Below, piece after piece: positions 16,739 through 24,960 of a DNA stretch of 34,889 nt. The notes beneath the pieces were generated by a model. That model searched no databases and was not told where the DNA came from. It saw only the letters and a list, made by a program, of their open reading frames with translations. The position numbers and the translations under genes were made by a program. This DNA comes from Thermoplasmata archaeon (lineage in GTDB: Archaea; Thermoplasmatota; Thermoplasmata; Methanomassiliicoccales; Methanomethylophilaceae), in the NCBI GenBank assembly GCA_015063195.1, contig SUSX01000008.1, positions 1-34,889 of the forward strand, written 5' to 3'. Every line of letters begins with the position of its first letter. The first letter of the stretch is position 1.

Positions 16739-17770
16739 TCACTCGTCAAGAATCTGATTGACAGCATCGACAAATGTGAATTCATCAGAAACTTTCAGCG
16801 TGTTACAACCGAGTCTTTCTCCAAACTTAACGTCTGAATCGCTGTTACCGATCATGAATGAGGATTTTACATCGATGTGATGTTTCTTTACCGCTGCAAT
16901 ACCCATGCCTACATCGGGCTTACGGCACCCGCATGCCTCATCCGGATGGTGCGGACAGTAGAAGATATCATCGATACGACCGCCTTCCGACTCGATGTCG
17001 GAAATCATCTTCTGATGTATCTGGCTCAATGTATCCTCATCAAAATATCCTCTGGCGATTCCTGATTGGTTTGTAATTACAATCACCAGATATCCGGCAT
17101 CATTGAGTTTACGGATTGCAGCAGGAACGCCATCAAAGAGGATCAAATCCTCAGGCTTATTACAGTATGGAACATCTTTTGCAATGGTGTCATCCCGATC
17201 TATAAACACTGCCTTCCTACCGTACATGTTCCTTTCTACAAGACAGCAGATCATGTGTCCTGCGACAAGGTATCCTTCCTGGATGTGAGGTGTTTCTGTC
17301 GATGGTATGATCAGAGCATAGTCCGCCATATCTTTCATAACCCCCCTGGGGCCTGTGAAAGACACGGTGATTGCTCCGCGCTCCTTTGCCTTTTCAAAAG
17401 CAAGAATGACATTCTTTGAGTTACCGGATGTAGATATCCCTACAACTACATCTCCTTCCCTTGCATATGCATCCACCTGTCTCATGAATACATTGTCAAA
17501 TGTGTAGTCATTACCGATTGCTGTAACCGGCGCTATATTGGAAAGACTGATTCCTGCCATCGGAGGACGGTCAAAGAGATATTTGCCTGAAAATTCAGCC
17601 GCAATATGCTGGGCATCTGCAGATGATCCGCCGTTTCCCATGAATATAATCCTGTTGCCTTTACGGACGGCTTCGGTCATAACATCTGCAATCTTCTCGA
17701 TCATATCGCAATCAACGTTGAGGATTGCATTGACTGATGTCTCCAACTCATGCCTGATTATATCCTTCAT
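16739..17770 (-). CDS. fused sedoheptulose-7-phosphate isomerase and heptose bisphosphate phosphatase (GmhA-GmhB)
   Basis: Two steps of nucleotide-heptose synthesis in one 343-residue chain. Residues 1-180 are a GmhA-type SIS isomerase: MGNGGSSADAQHIAAEFSGKY and ISTSGNSKNV, plus TPHIQEGYLVAGHMICCLVE. Residues 185-343 are a GmhB-type HAD phosphatase: FIDRDDTIAKD, TNQSGIARG and the zinc loop CPHHPDEACGCRKPDVGM. The ATG at 17770 is chosen: it forms an ATGA overlap with the kinase stop and has GGAGG 8 bases before it, whereas the ORF track starts at a TTG five codons earlier. With HddA it covers three of the four steps to GDP-D-glycero-alpha-D-manno-heptose. Confidence 0.9.
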   Translation of the reverse strand: MKDIIRHELETSVNAILNVDCDMIEKIADVMTEAVRKGNRIIFMGNGGSSADAQHIAAEFSGKYLFDRPPMAGISLSNIAPVTAIGNDYTFDNVFMRQVDAYAREGDVVVGISTSGNSKNVILAFEKAKERGAITVSFTGPRGVMKDMADYALIIPSTETPHIQEGYLVAGHMICCLVERNMYGRKAVFIDRDDTIAKDVPYCNKPEDLILFDGVPAAIRKLNDAGYLVIVITNQSGIARGYFDEDTLSQIHQKMISDIESEGGRIDDIFYCPHHPDEACGCRKPDVGMGIAAVKKHHIDVKSSFMIGNSDSDVKFGERLGCNTLKVSDEFTFVDAVNQILDE

Positions 17771-18780
17771 ATCTTGGCCCTCCAACTTCTGGCTCCGCGA
17801 GGCTCGAATACAAAATCTTCTACGATAGCACCTTTCTTCTGAAGTTCCTTTGCAACGATGTGTTTCCTATCATTCTTACATATGAAGTACATGAAACCGC
17901 CGCCGCCTGCTCCGGAAACCTTTCCTCCGTATGCTCCGTTGGCAATTGCAGTGGAATAAAGATCATCTATCATCGGATTCGTAATTTTGGATGAGAATTT
18001 CTTCTTCTGTTTCCAAGTCTCATCGAGTAAAAGTCCTGCTTCCTCGATGTCCCCTTTCTTCAAAGCATCAGCAAGTTTCGTACTCAGAATCTTGGATTCA
18101 TCCAATGCCTCTTCATTGGATTTTGCTTTGAAAGATTCCACCTGAGACTCTATGATTCCTGCGGAATCTCTGGTCTTTCCAGTGTAACAAAGGAGTGAAC
18201 GGTATTCGAGTTCCCAAACAATGTCCTCAGACAAATTTACAGGATTGACGACTGTGCCGTCTTTCGTGAATTCCATCATGTTAAATCCGCCGAATGCTGC
18301 GGCGTACTGATCCTGCTTTCCACCCTTAAGTCCGATGTCCTCTCTTTCCAAATGATATGCCAGTTCGGCAAGATCGTAATTGGACATCTCTTCTCCGATC
18401 CATGTTGTAACTGCTTTGAGGATAGAAACTATGACGGTAGATGATCCGCCGAGTCCTGAACCCGGAGGTGCCTCTGAATGGATGGACATGTCAAATCCGT
18501 CTGTGATCTCAAAATGATTGGTAACAGCCTTGACAAGATCCATATTACCGTCGTATTTCAACGGACCTCCGTCCAAAGGAGTCTCGTATGTTCCGTAATC
18601 GGTAGATTTTATTGTCATTGTGTGAGAATCATTGGGAACTATCGTACAGTAAGCATACTTGTTGATTGTTGTATTGAATACCCTTCCGCCCTTCACTGAA
18701 GCATAGGGCTCAACATCCGTTCCTCCGCCCGCAATACCTATCCTAAGTGGCGCACACGATCTGACAATATTCTGGGTCAA
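17767..18780 (-). CDS. hddA: D-glycero-alpha-D-manno-heptose 7-phosphate kinase (GHMP family)
   Basis: Phosphorylates C1 of heptose 7-phosphate. GHMP-kinase motifs are visible: RSCAPLRIGIAGGGTDVEPY at the N-terminus, EAPPGSGLGGSSTVIVSIL (ATP loop) and KVSGAGGGGFMYF near the C-terminus. The motif combination GGGTDV...INKYAYCTI is that of HddA rather than galactokinase or mevalonate kinase. No ATG is available; I choose the TTG at 18780, with GCGAGG 7 bases ahead, over the TTG at 18807. It overlaps the GmhA-GmhB gene by ATGA, so both are translated together. A related L-fucose kinase-like GHMP enzyme is the main alternative. Confidence 0.85.
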   Translation of the reverse strand: MTQNIVRSCAPLRIGIAGGGTDVEPYASVKGGRVFNTTINKYAYCTIVPNDSHTMTIKSTDYGTYETPLDGGPLKYDGNMDLVKAVTNHFEITDGFDMSIHSEAPPGSGLGGSSTVIVSILKAVTTWIGEEMSNYDLAELAYHLEREDIGLKGGKQDQYAAAFGGFNMMEFTKDGTVVNPVNLSEDIVWELEYRSLLCYTGKTRDSAGIIESQVESFKAKSNEEALDESKILSTKLADALKKGDIEEAGLLLDETWKQKKKFSSKITNPMIDDLYSTAIANGAYGGKVSGAGGGGFMYFICKNDRKHIVAKELQKKGAIVEDFVFEPRGARSWRAKI

Positions 18781-18892
18781 ACAAAAGCCTCGCTTGTTGT
18801 ATCTCAACTAACATATTAGTAATAGTTGGTCTAGAAAACCGAGTTCAAACTTATCCGTTCGGTCAGATGGCCTTCAATTTTTAATTCAGTTA

Positions 18893-19636
18893 TCAGAGAT
18901 CCTTGTAAAGCAACAAAATACGTCCAGTTGTTGCCAAAGAATAACCGAGACCGTAAAGTATTATGAAAACCGACATAGCGTCCAATGCTGCGAATACAAG
19001 CAACATCAGCATCATGTTGGTAAATACCAACGGATTAAAATTCATCAACTTCTTGAAAAGATTCTGATTTTTGAATGATTTACCTTCAACACCCATACTG
19101 CCCTTGCGGTCTTCGAAGCTACCGTCTCCCTCTTTGTACTTCTCGTAAAGAGGCGTGGCATCCATGAACAGTAACATACTCACTCCGGAGGCCAAACCTA
19201 GACATATGTATACCGTTCCGTTAAGGAAATCGAAAGGAAGATAATATCCTGTTGCAGAAACACAGACGCCGTATCCGATACAGAACATCAACATTGGGTA
19301 TGTGAGCCTGTGAACAATCATATCCAGAAATGCGCCTCTTGGAGATCTGAGACCTTTGTATCTTGCAATGATTCCGTCACTGTAATCCAACGCATAGGCA
19401 GCAATCCAAATCACTGCAGCAATAATGCCCAACTCATATTTTCCAGTTGAAAAGAGAAGTGAAGACAGAACCATCAATCCTCCCCAGAACCAAGTGAGCT
19501 GATTTGGAGTTATAGGCAACCTTACCAAAAATCTTGCAAAGAATGTCCCTATGTTCGAAAAAACATACCTTCCGCTAAAATATTCATGGGAATGATCACT
19601 GATTGAATTTTTGAAACGTTCTTTGTCAAAGGCCAT
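18893..19636 (-). CDS. CDP-alcohol phosphotransferase family membrane enzyme with altered motif
   Basis: About 247 residues with six hydrophobic segments. The family motif D-x2-D-G-x2-A-R-x8-G-x3-D-x3-D appears as DYSDGIIARYKGLRSPRGAFLDMIVH, in which the final Asp, normally the catalytic base, is His. Family members move a phospho-alcohol from a CDP or CMP carrier to an alcohol, usually in lipid synthesis. Its place between heptose and phosphonate genes suggests a CMP-phosphonate or a CDP-polyol as substrate. I choose the ATG at 19636 since a TATA-like CAATATATCG is centred 25 bases upstream; two in-frame starts lie 6 and 9 bases earlier. It may instead have lost transferase activity. Confidence 0.78.
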   Translation of the reverse strand: MAFDKERFKNSISDHSHEYFSGRYVFSNIGTFFARFLVRLPITPNQLTWFWGGLMVLSSLLFSTGKYELGIIAAVIWIAAYALDYSDGIIARYKGLRSPRGAFLDMIVHRLTYPMLMFCIGYGVCVSATGYYLPFDFLNGTVYICLGLASGVSMLLFMDATPLYEKYKEGDGSFEDRKGSMGVEGKSFKNQNLFKKLMNFNPLVFTNMMLMLLVFAALDAMSVFIILYGLGYSLATTGRILLLYKDL

Positions 19637-19686
19637 GGACATCACTGTTTCAGTTTCAATATATCGCCGTTATTAAAATCGTTATC

Positions 19687-19712
19687 CATTGATTAATCAG
19701 AAAAAATCAATG
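19687..19712 (-). terminator. hairpin just after the phosphonate operon
   Basis: Directly after the stop of the PntC-dehydrogenase gene (minus strand) is CATTGATT-TTTTCTGATT-AATCAATG, an 8-bp stem with a T-rich 10-base loop. It separates the phosphonate operon from the promoter of the CDP-alcohol phosphotransferase gene. A terminator or 3' processing signal is likely. Confidence 0.4.
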
Positions 19713-19713
19713 C

Positions 19714-21468
19714 TCAGAGTCTTATTCCCTTGTATACTTCAAGAATATCTTCTTCTGACAATGACACGGGATAGTTTGACATTCTTTGAACGTTTACCAA
19801 ACCGGCATACTTGATGCAATCCTCATCTGACAATCTTTCTCCGCTTTCCGGAATATATGCATTTAATATTTCCGAGAGAGCTTTGATTATACCTTCTACA
19901 GAATCTGTATCAAAAATATCCATGTAAAGATCCAGTATATACTCTCTGTTCTCAGTGAGAATCTTTCTTTCTCCCGGATTACAATACATATCCATCACAA
20001 AAGGCATGCACATACCTACTGCGAAACCGTGAGGTATGTCCCTGTCTGACGTCAGGATGTAACTTAGCGCATGTGCGGAAGTAGTCTTAGAGATGTTTAT
20101 AGCCTTACCTGACAGATTTGAACCAATCTGCACCATCCTGAAATCATTATCGGACGGGTTGTCGAGATAAGTTTTCCATGATCTCACAAGCAGTTTCGCT
20201 CCGCGGTATGCATATGCGATGCTTTCTCTATCTGAATTTACCGCCCATAATGATTCAAGACACTGGCACAATGCATCGACGAAAGTATAGGATCTGACAC
20301 TGTAGGGCATACTGTGAATCAGTACGGGGTCCAAAAATACAGCGTCCGGGAGAATGTGGATAGTTTCCATTGATTTTTTAAGACCGTCAACATAGACAGT
20401 GGCAAATTTTGTGGACTCACTGCCTGTTCCTGCTGTTGTGGGGATGGCCACATGAATTAAGTTCATGTCATTCAATTCAAATTTGATACATTTTGCAACA
20501 TCCATTGCGGATCCGCCGCCGAACGAAACGAAGGAGTCACATCCAGAACTTACATATCTTCCGACTCCGACCTTTACCTCGTCCATTGAGGGGTTTGGAT
20601 TAAAATCTGTGAAAACTTCCATATCCAATACGGATGACAGTTTCTGATAGAGTTCTGTTTTCAGAGAGTGCTTTCCACACACCAATAAAGGCCTTTTGAC
20701 GCCTCTTTCATTCAAAAATGAAACGATGCCGTCAACATCCTCGAGAAATGTCTGATTTCCTTCTTTATCCAAAATGGACTTTGCCTTGTCGTAATCCTCG
20801 GGATTATCGATTTCCATTATGAACGTGCCAGCACAATCAACGGGAGTCATCGTACGGTCTATTCTGTTGAATGCTTCCTCTGCGTAGCAATCTGTGATTG
20901 ACTCCGCATCTACCATTCTGATTACTTCCTGCATCCATTCGGTGAAGAGACTGTACGTAACTCTGTAGAACGGCTGGAGTGTTACACAATTCTCATTGAT
21001 ATTGACTGAGATGCGAGAGATTTTCCCGTCCTTGTATCCTCCTTTGAAATCCTTCGGAGGAAGCGGAGCGGAGGTGTCCACGGCAACAGATGAACAGGAT
21101 TCGGATGAAACCATCCTCGACACCAACATACTGTCGAACACAAGATCCCCGTGAAGTATTATGTAATCGTCATCGACAATATGATCCTTCAGAAGATAAA
21201 AAGAGTAGATATTGTTGGTACTGTCGTACTTTGGGTTGCTTATAAGTTTGATATTCAAATCCGGGAAACTGTCAGCAAGGTCTCTGATCTTTTCCTCGTA
21301 CGGGCCAGTGGTTATGATGAAATCCCTTATTCCGTAAGATGAAATTATCCTAAGCTGCCTTTCTAAGATGGATTCGCCGTATGGAAGTTTTACCATACAT
21401 TTCGGGCGGTCCGCAGTCATAGAACCCATTCTTTTTCCGATACCGGAATTGAATATTATGCACTGCAT
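19714..21468 (-). CDS. fusion of PntC-like cytidylyltransferase and iron alcohol dehydrogenase (phosphonoacetaldehyde reductase-like)
   Basis: Residues 1-238 form a nucleotidyltransferase of the LicC/PntC kind (IIFNSGIGKRMG, RPKCMVKL, HGDLVFD), which would make a CMP-phosphonate from CTP. Residues 245-584 form a group III metal-dependent alcohol dehydrogenase: GGGSAMDVAKC (NAD loop), TTAGTGSESTKFA, and His ligands in SAHALSY and DIPHGFAVG. The usual D-A-L-x-H metal motif reads DALCQ, with Gln for the His; I believe this occurs in phosphonate-linked members, but that needs checking. Predicted role: reduce phosphonoacetaldehyde to 2-hydroxyethylphosphonate and activate it. The ATG at 21468, with GGGG before it, is chosen over the TTG two codons earlier that overlaps the decarboxylase stop. 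Last gene of the operon. Confidence 0.85.
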   Translation of the reverse strand: MQCIIFNSGIGKRMGSMTADRPKCMVKLPYGESILERQLRIISSYGIRDFIITTGPYEEKIRDLADSFPDLNIKLISNPKYDSTNNIYSFYLLKDHIVDDDYIILHGDLVFDSMLVSRMVSSESCSSVAVDTSAPLPPKDFKGGYKDGKISRISVNINENCVTLQPFYRVTYSLFTEWMQEVIRMVDAESITDCYAEEAFNRIDRTMTPVDCAGTFIMEIDNPEDYDKAKSILDKEGNQTFLEDVDGIVSFLNERGVKRPLLVCGKHSLKTELYQKLSSVLDMEVFTDFNPNPSMDEVKVGVGRYVSSGCDSFVSFGGGSAMDVAKCIKFELNDMNLIHVAIPTTAGTGSESTKFATVYVDGLKKSMETIHILPDAVFLDPVLIHSMPYSVRSYTFVDALCQCLESLWAVNSDRESIAYAYRGAKLLVRSWKTYLDNPSDNDFRMVQIGSNLSGKAINISKTTSAHALSYILTSDRDIPHGFAVGMCMPFVMDMYCNPGERKILTENREYILDLYMDIFDTDSVEGIIKALSEILNAYIPESGERLSDEDCIKYAGLVNVQRMSNYPVSLSEEDILEVYKGIRL

Positions 21469-21470
21469 AA

Positions 21471-22580
21471 TCAAAGCCCCATCTTTTTCATCAATGATTC
21501 TTTGTTTTCAACAGGGGTTGTGGTCGGCCTTCCCAAATCGGATCTGGACCCGGTTTTGGTTTTGAGAACTATCGCGACCCCTGTTTCTGATTTGGATTCT
21601 GCTATTGCATCCGATATGCCTTCTTTGGAATCCACAGTAACAATCTTCTTGAAACCGAACCCTGAAAGAATCGACACGAGATCAAGTTTTCCAGTACATG
21701 TTGGTTGACCTCCGACAGACTCGTGTGATGAATTATCATTGACTATATACTTGAAATTTGGAAGAAGCGAAGTTCCGATGACTGCCAGACCTCCCATATG
21801 CATCAGCATAGATCCGTCTCCGTCAATGCAGAATACATCCCTGTCGGTACCTAGTGCCATTCCGTAAGCGATTGAAGCCGTGTGGCCCATGGACCCTACT
21901 GTAAGGAAATCATTCTCATGGGATTCGCCTCTTTTCTCTCTGATTTCAAATATCTCCCTGGACGTCTTACCAGTGGTTGATACGATCATATCGTCTTTTC
22001 CCAAACATGATATTATTGATTCTAATGCATCTTCCCTGGTCATTGTGTAATCTGACTGAATCTTAGGTGATGCATACTTGCTGAACGTATCTTTCCTGAC
22101 AATGATAGCATAAGGTTTGTCGGATTTCATCGAAGATATTGCCTTGGAGATTGCAGACTCGTAATCATCATCCAATATCGAGTATTCGATGCCGAGTACA
22201 TCCAGAAGGCCGAGAGTAATCTTACCCTGCTTTACATGCTGAGGTTCATCATGAACGCCGGGTTCCCCCCTCCAACCTATGATAAGAAGCAATGGAATTG
22301 AATAAACATCAGAATCGGTGAGCGAAGCCAACGGATTGACGGCATTACCCTGTCCGGAGTTCTGCATATAAGTCACGCCATACTTACCTGAAGCCATGTG
22401 ATATCCTGCGCACATAGCCACTGCATTACCTTCGTTTGCAGTGATTACATGTCTTTCCGAAGGAGTCTTATCTGTGATGCAAGAACAAAACTCCTTCAAC
22501 AATGAATCCGGAACTCCTGCAAAGAAGTCAAAACCCGATGATATAAGACTGTTGTAGAATTTCTCTGTGTCAATCATCAT
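21471..22580 (-). CDS. aepY: phosphonopyruvate decarboxylase
   Basis: Thiamine-diphosphate enzyme that converts phosphonopyruvate to phosphonoacetaldehyde and CO2, pulling the unfavourable PEP mutase reaction forward. The 369-residue protein has FAGVPDSLLKEF at the N-terminus, the cofactor-activating Glu in TANEGNAVAMCAGY (E50), LIIGWRGEPGVHDEPQH typical of this decarboxylase, the ThDP motif DGDGSMLMHMGGLAVIG, and NDNSSHESVGGQPT. It overlaps the PEP mutase stop by ATGA, with GGTGAGAG as ribosome-binding site. Family identity is clear; a sulfopyruvate decarboxylase is the nearest alternative and is ruled out by the mutase partner. Confidence 0.93.
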   Translation of the reverse strand: MMIDTEKFYNSLISSGFDFFAGVPDSLLKEFCSCITDKTPSERHVITANEGNAVAMCAGYHMASGKYGVTYMQNSGQGNAVNPLASLTDSDVYSIPLLLIIGWRGEPGVHDEPQHVKQGKITLGLLDVLGIEYSILDDDYESAISKAISSMKSDKPYAIIVRKDTFSKYASPKIQSDYTMTREDALESIISCLGKDDMIVSTTGKTSREIFEIREKRGESHENDFLTVGSMGHTASIAYGMALGTDRDVFCIDGDGSMLMHMGGLAVIGTSLLPNFKYIVNDNSSHESVGGQPTCTGKLDLVSILSGFGFKKIVTVDSKEGISDAIAESKSETGVAIVLKTKTGSRSDLGRPTTTPVENKESLMKKMGL

Positions 22581-23887
22581 CTCTCACCCGGAATGATATT
22601 CAGAACCTGTTTGATGGGAATACAGTACTTTTCACTGGCCTCCAGACTCCTGTGTTTTTCCAGCATCATTTCTACGGTGTTCTTCATTGCAGGATATGCG
22701 GACCTGAGCAAATGATTTGCATAGATGATTATGTCTGCACCCCAACCGCACAACTCCTCATCGGTGAACTGATTGTATGTCGTGGGGATGACAATGACAG
22801 GTATTGTAGGGAACTGTTTCTTGAACTTAGAAAGAAAGTCCTTGATCTCGGATCCATCTTTCTCCTTTGAATGGATACATATTCCGTCAGCTTTTCCTTC
22901 ATTTACGTAGATTTCAGCACGGGACAGTGCCTCTTCTACACTACGTCCTGCAATAAGAGCTTCTATTCTTGCAAAAATCATGAAATCATCGGTAATCTGA
23001 GAACGTTTTCCGGCAAGGATCTTCTCAGCGAAATCATGAGGATCGTCCAGTGTCTGTTCAACTTCCGTTCCGAAAAGAGAGTTCTTCTTGGATCCGGTCT
23101 TGTCCTCGATGATAATTGCGGATACTCCGAGACGCTCCAAAGTACGGACATTGTATGTGAAATGTTCTACCTTTCCTCCGGTGTCTCCGTCTAAAATGAT
23201 AGGTTTGGATGTTACTTCTATAATCTCATCGATGGTCCTGAGTCTTGATGTAAGATCTACAAGTTCTGTATCAGGTTTTCCCTTAAATGTGGAATCACAA
23301 AGAGATGAAATCCACATTGCATCAAATTCCCTGAGAGAGCCGGTTTCTGGATCTGTTACTGAAGTCTCTTCCACAATAAGTCCTGATAATCCGTTGGATG
23401 CTTCGCAGACAGTTACATAATCTCTGAATTTCAGAAGTTTCTTCAATTTACCTCTGCGTATATCTGGAGTTGTAAGTCTCTTACGTGTATCTCTCTCCAA
23501 CTGGGTGCATGAGATTGAATCTGTGTACGGTATCTCTATTAGTTCTCCGCCCCACTGTGACAACTGGGCGATGACTTTCTCTCTGATGTTTCTTTGTACA
23601 CCAGTTTTCCAATCGTCCCCGTGTATGACGTATTTAGGTTTGTACATCTCGAGATTCTCTGTATAATCCAGCGTTGTCTGGGGCACGACCTTGTCAACTC
23701 CCTTGAATTCGCTGAAAATCTTCTCCCTGTCGCTGTATGAAAGTAAAGGCAACCTCTTGTATGATGCAATAGCTTCGTCAGTCAGAAGTCCGATTATGAC
23801 GGAACCATATTCTGAACCTTTTTTGATGATATTGATATGACCCTGATGGACAACGTCCGCAGACATTGCTATGTACACTAGATCCAT
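22577..23887 (-). CDS. aepX: fusion of HxGH nucleotidyltransferase and phosphoenolpyruvate mutase
   Basis: First gene of the phosphonate operon; forms the C-P bond by rearranging PEP to phosphonopyruvate. Residues 1-135 are a cytidylyltransferase-like domain with HQGH (14-17) and ISCTQL, the CTP-site motifs of glycerol-3-phosphate cytidylyltransferase relatives. Residues 150-436 are the mutase: LILDGDTGGK-like ILDGDTGGK (231-239) and the diagnostic EDKTGSKKNSLF (261-272), in which EDKxxxxxNS separates true mutases from isocitrate lyase relatives. Such N-terminal fusions are known in bacterial polysaccharide clusters. A TATA-like element 26 bases upstream of the ATG predicts a leaderless transcript. 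Confidence 0.93.
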   Translation of the reverse strand: MDLVYIAMSADVVHQGHINIIKKGSEYGSVIIGLLTDEAIASYKRLPLLSYSDREKIFSEFKGVDKVVPQTTLDYTENLEMYKPKYVIHGDDWKTGVQRNIREKVIAQLSQWGGELIEIPYTDSISCTQLERDTRKRLTTPDIRRGKLKKLLKFRDYVTVCEASNGLSGLIVEETSVTDPETGSLREFDAMWISSLCDSTFKGKPDTELVDLTSRLRTIDEIIEVTSKPIILDGDTGGKVEHFTYNVRTLERLGVSAIIIEDKTGSKKNSLFGTEVEQTLDDPHDFAEKILAGKRSQITDDFMIFARIEALIAGRSVEEALSRAEIYVNEGKADGICIHSKEKDGSEIKDFLSKFKKQFPTIPVIVIPTTYNQFTDEELCGWGADIIIYANHLLRSAYPAMKNTVEMMLEKHRSLEASEKYCIPIKQVLNIIPGER

Positions 23888-23908
23888 AGTATTCCAAATA
23901 AGTTCCAG

Positions 23909-23917
23909 ATAAATATT
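23909..23917 (-). promoter_or_regulatory. TATA box of the phosphonate operon
   Basis: On the minus strand ACAATATTTATCTGG is centred about 26 bases before the PEP mutase ATG, fitting a leaderless start. It shows that the phosphonate genes form their own transcription unit, separate from the Alg13/Alg14 pair upstream. Confidence 0.45.
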
Positions 23918-23974
23918 GTTTATTCTAAAGAAAAATCTGAATCTGAAATATTGCCCCAGTACATGAGGAATCTG

Positions 23975-24460
23975 TCATTTTTTTGATGATTCGATTTCAG
24001 AAAATACATCCGAGAGATAATTGACCAATGTTCTGCTTTCCACATATGGATCCAATGTCATTGCCTTAGCCTTTGATATTGCATCCTTCAGATTCTCGAC
24101 ATCTATAACTTTGATTCCTCTGCCCATGGCCTCTATCTGATCGGCAATCATGAACTGATGGTCCGTGCTTACTTCCTTCAGATCGGCTTTTCTCGGAACC
24201 ATCACCACAGGAATGTTGCGTTCAAGACCGTTCAGAATTGTACCTACGCCTGCGTGACATACAATCACCGAAGCAGAATCATACAATGATTTCATCTCAT
24301 CGGCATCGAAGAATTTCTGATATCTGACGTTAGGATAATGTTCATCCGAGAACCCGACTTGCATAACCACTTCCTCATCCAATGAAGGTGCCAGTTCATT
24401 CATCTTTGAAAGAAGTCTGTGGAAGGCAATGTTCATCATCCCTACGGATACAAAAATCAT
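23975..24460 (-). CDS. Alg13/PssE-like glycosyltransferase catalytic subunit (GT28 C-terminal type)
   Basis: 161 residues; the half of a split GT-B glycosyltransferase that binds the nucleotide sugar. It begins MIFVSVGMMNIAFHRLLSKM, matching the MIFVTVG start of Alg13, PssE and Cps14G proteins, and has the donor-site motif VCHAGVGTILNGLERNIPVVMVPR. The ORF track starts 17 codons earlier in Alg14; the ATG at 24460 forms an ATGA overlap with the Alg14 stop and has GGGGG before it. Together with Alg14 it should add the second sugar to a lipid-linked saccharide at the inner face of the membrane. Confidence 0.87.
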   Translation of the reverse strand: MIFVSVGMMNIAFHRLLSKMNELAPSLDEEVVMQVGFSDEHYPNVRYQKFFDADEMKSLYDSASVIVCHAGVGTILNGLERNIPVVMVPRKADLKEVSTDHQFMIADQIEAMGRGIKVIDVENLKDAISKAKAMTLDPYVESRTLVNYLSDVFSEIESSKK

Positions 24461-24897
24461 AGAAGGCCCCCATGATATTCCGCACCTATCTCCTCTGCTA
24501 ATTTGGGCCATTGTACTAGGAAACGGTTTGCAAACTTTCTTACCAGTTTTGCTGTACCGGATATTTCATCGACATTGGCTAAAGATTCGACGTAGATTGT
24601 ATGTGTCCCTATAAGTCTGCATACAGGAAACAGGAATATGTCTGTCCAACCCATGCCGGTACTCAACAAAACATCAGGTTTTTCCAGTATAACCTTCGGA
24701 ATCTGCCACATTATAGTGAGTACATATTTGATACATCCATCCGTAGGGTGCGTGATGAGATATTTTCTGTCTTTCAGTGCTCTGGTTCTCACTGAATCGT
24801 ATGTTATGAAAAAATGATCATACTTTGACCAGGCATCTTCAAGTTTGTACATCTCCTGAAGGTGTCCGCCCTTACTGCATGCCAGAGCTATTTTCAT
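24457..24897 (-). CDS. Alg14/PssD-like glycosyltransferase membrane-anchor subunit
   Basis: 146-residue partner of the Alg13-like protein. Family features are MKIALACSKGGHLQEMYKL at the N-terminus, the STGMGWTDIFLFPVCRLIG segment that sits at the membrane, and YVESLANVDEISGTAKLV. Known Alg14/PssD proteins recruit Alg13/PssE to the membrane and bind the lipid-linked acceptor. A TATA-like AAATAATATTG lies about 23 bases before the ATG. Sugar specificity (GlcNAc, galactose or glucuronate in relatives) cannot be read from the sequence. Confidence 0.87.
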   Translation of the reverse strand: MKIALACSKGGHLQEMYKLEDAWSKYDHFFITYDSVRTRALKDRKYLITHPTDGCIKYVLTIMWQIPKVILEKPDVLLSTGMGWTDIFLFPVCRLIGTHTIYVESLANVDEISGTAKLVRKFANRFLVQWPKLAEEIGAEYHGGLL

Positions 24898-24960
24898 ATC
24901 AAAAGTTAGTAGTGCACAATATTATTTGTCTCTTCTGGATTTTTTATATTCAGAAATCCA

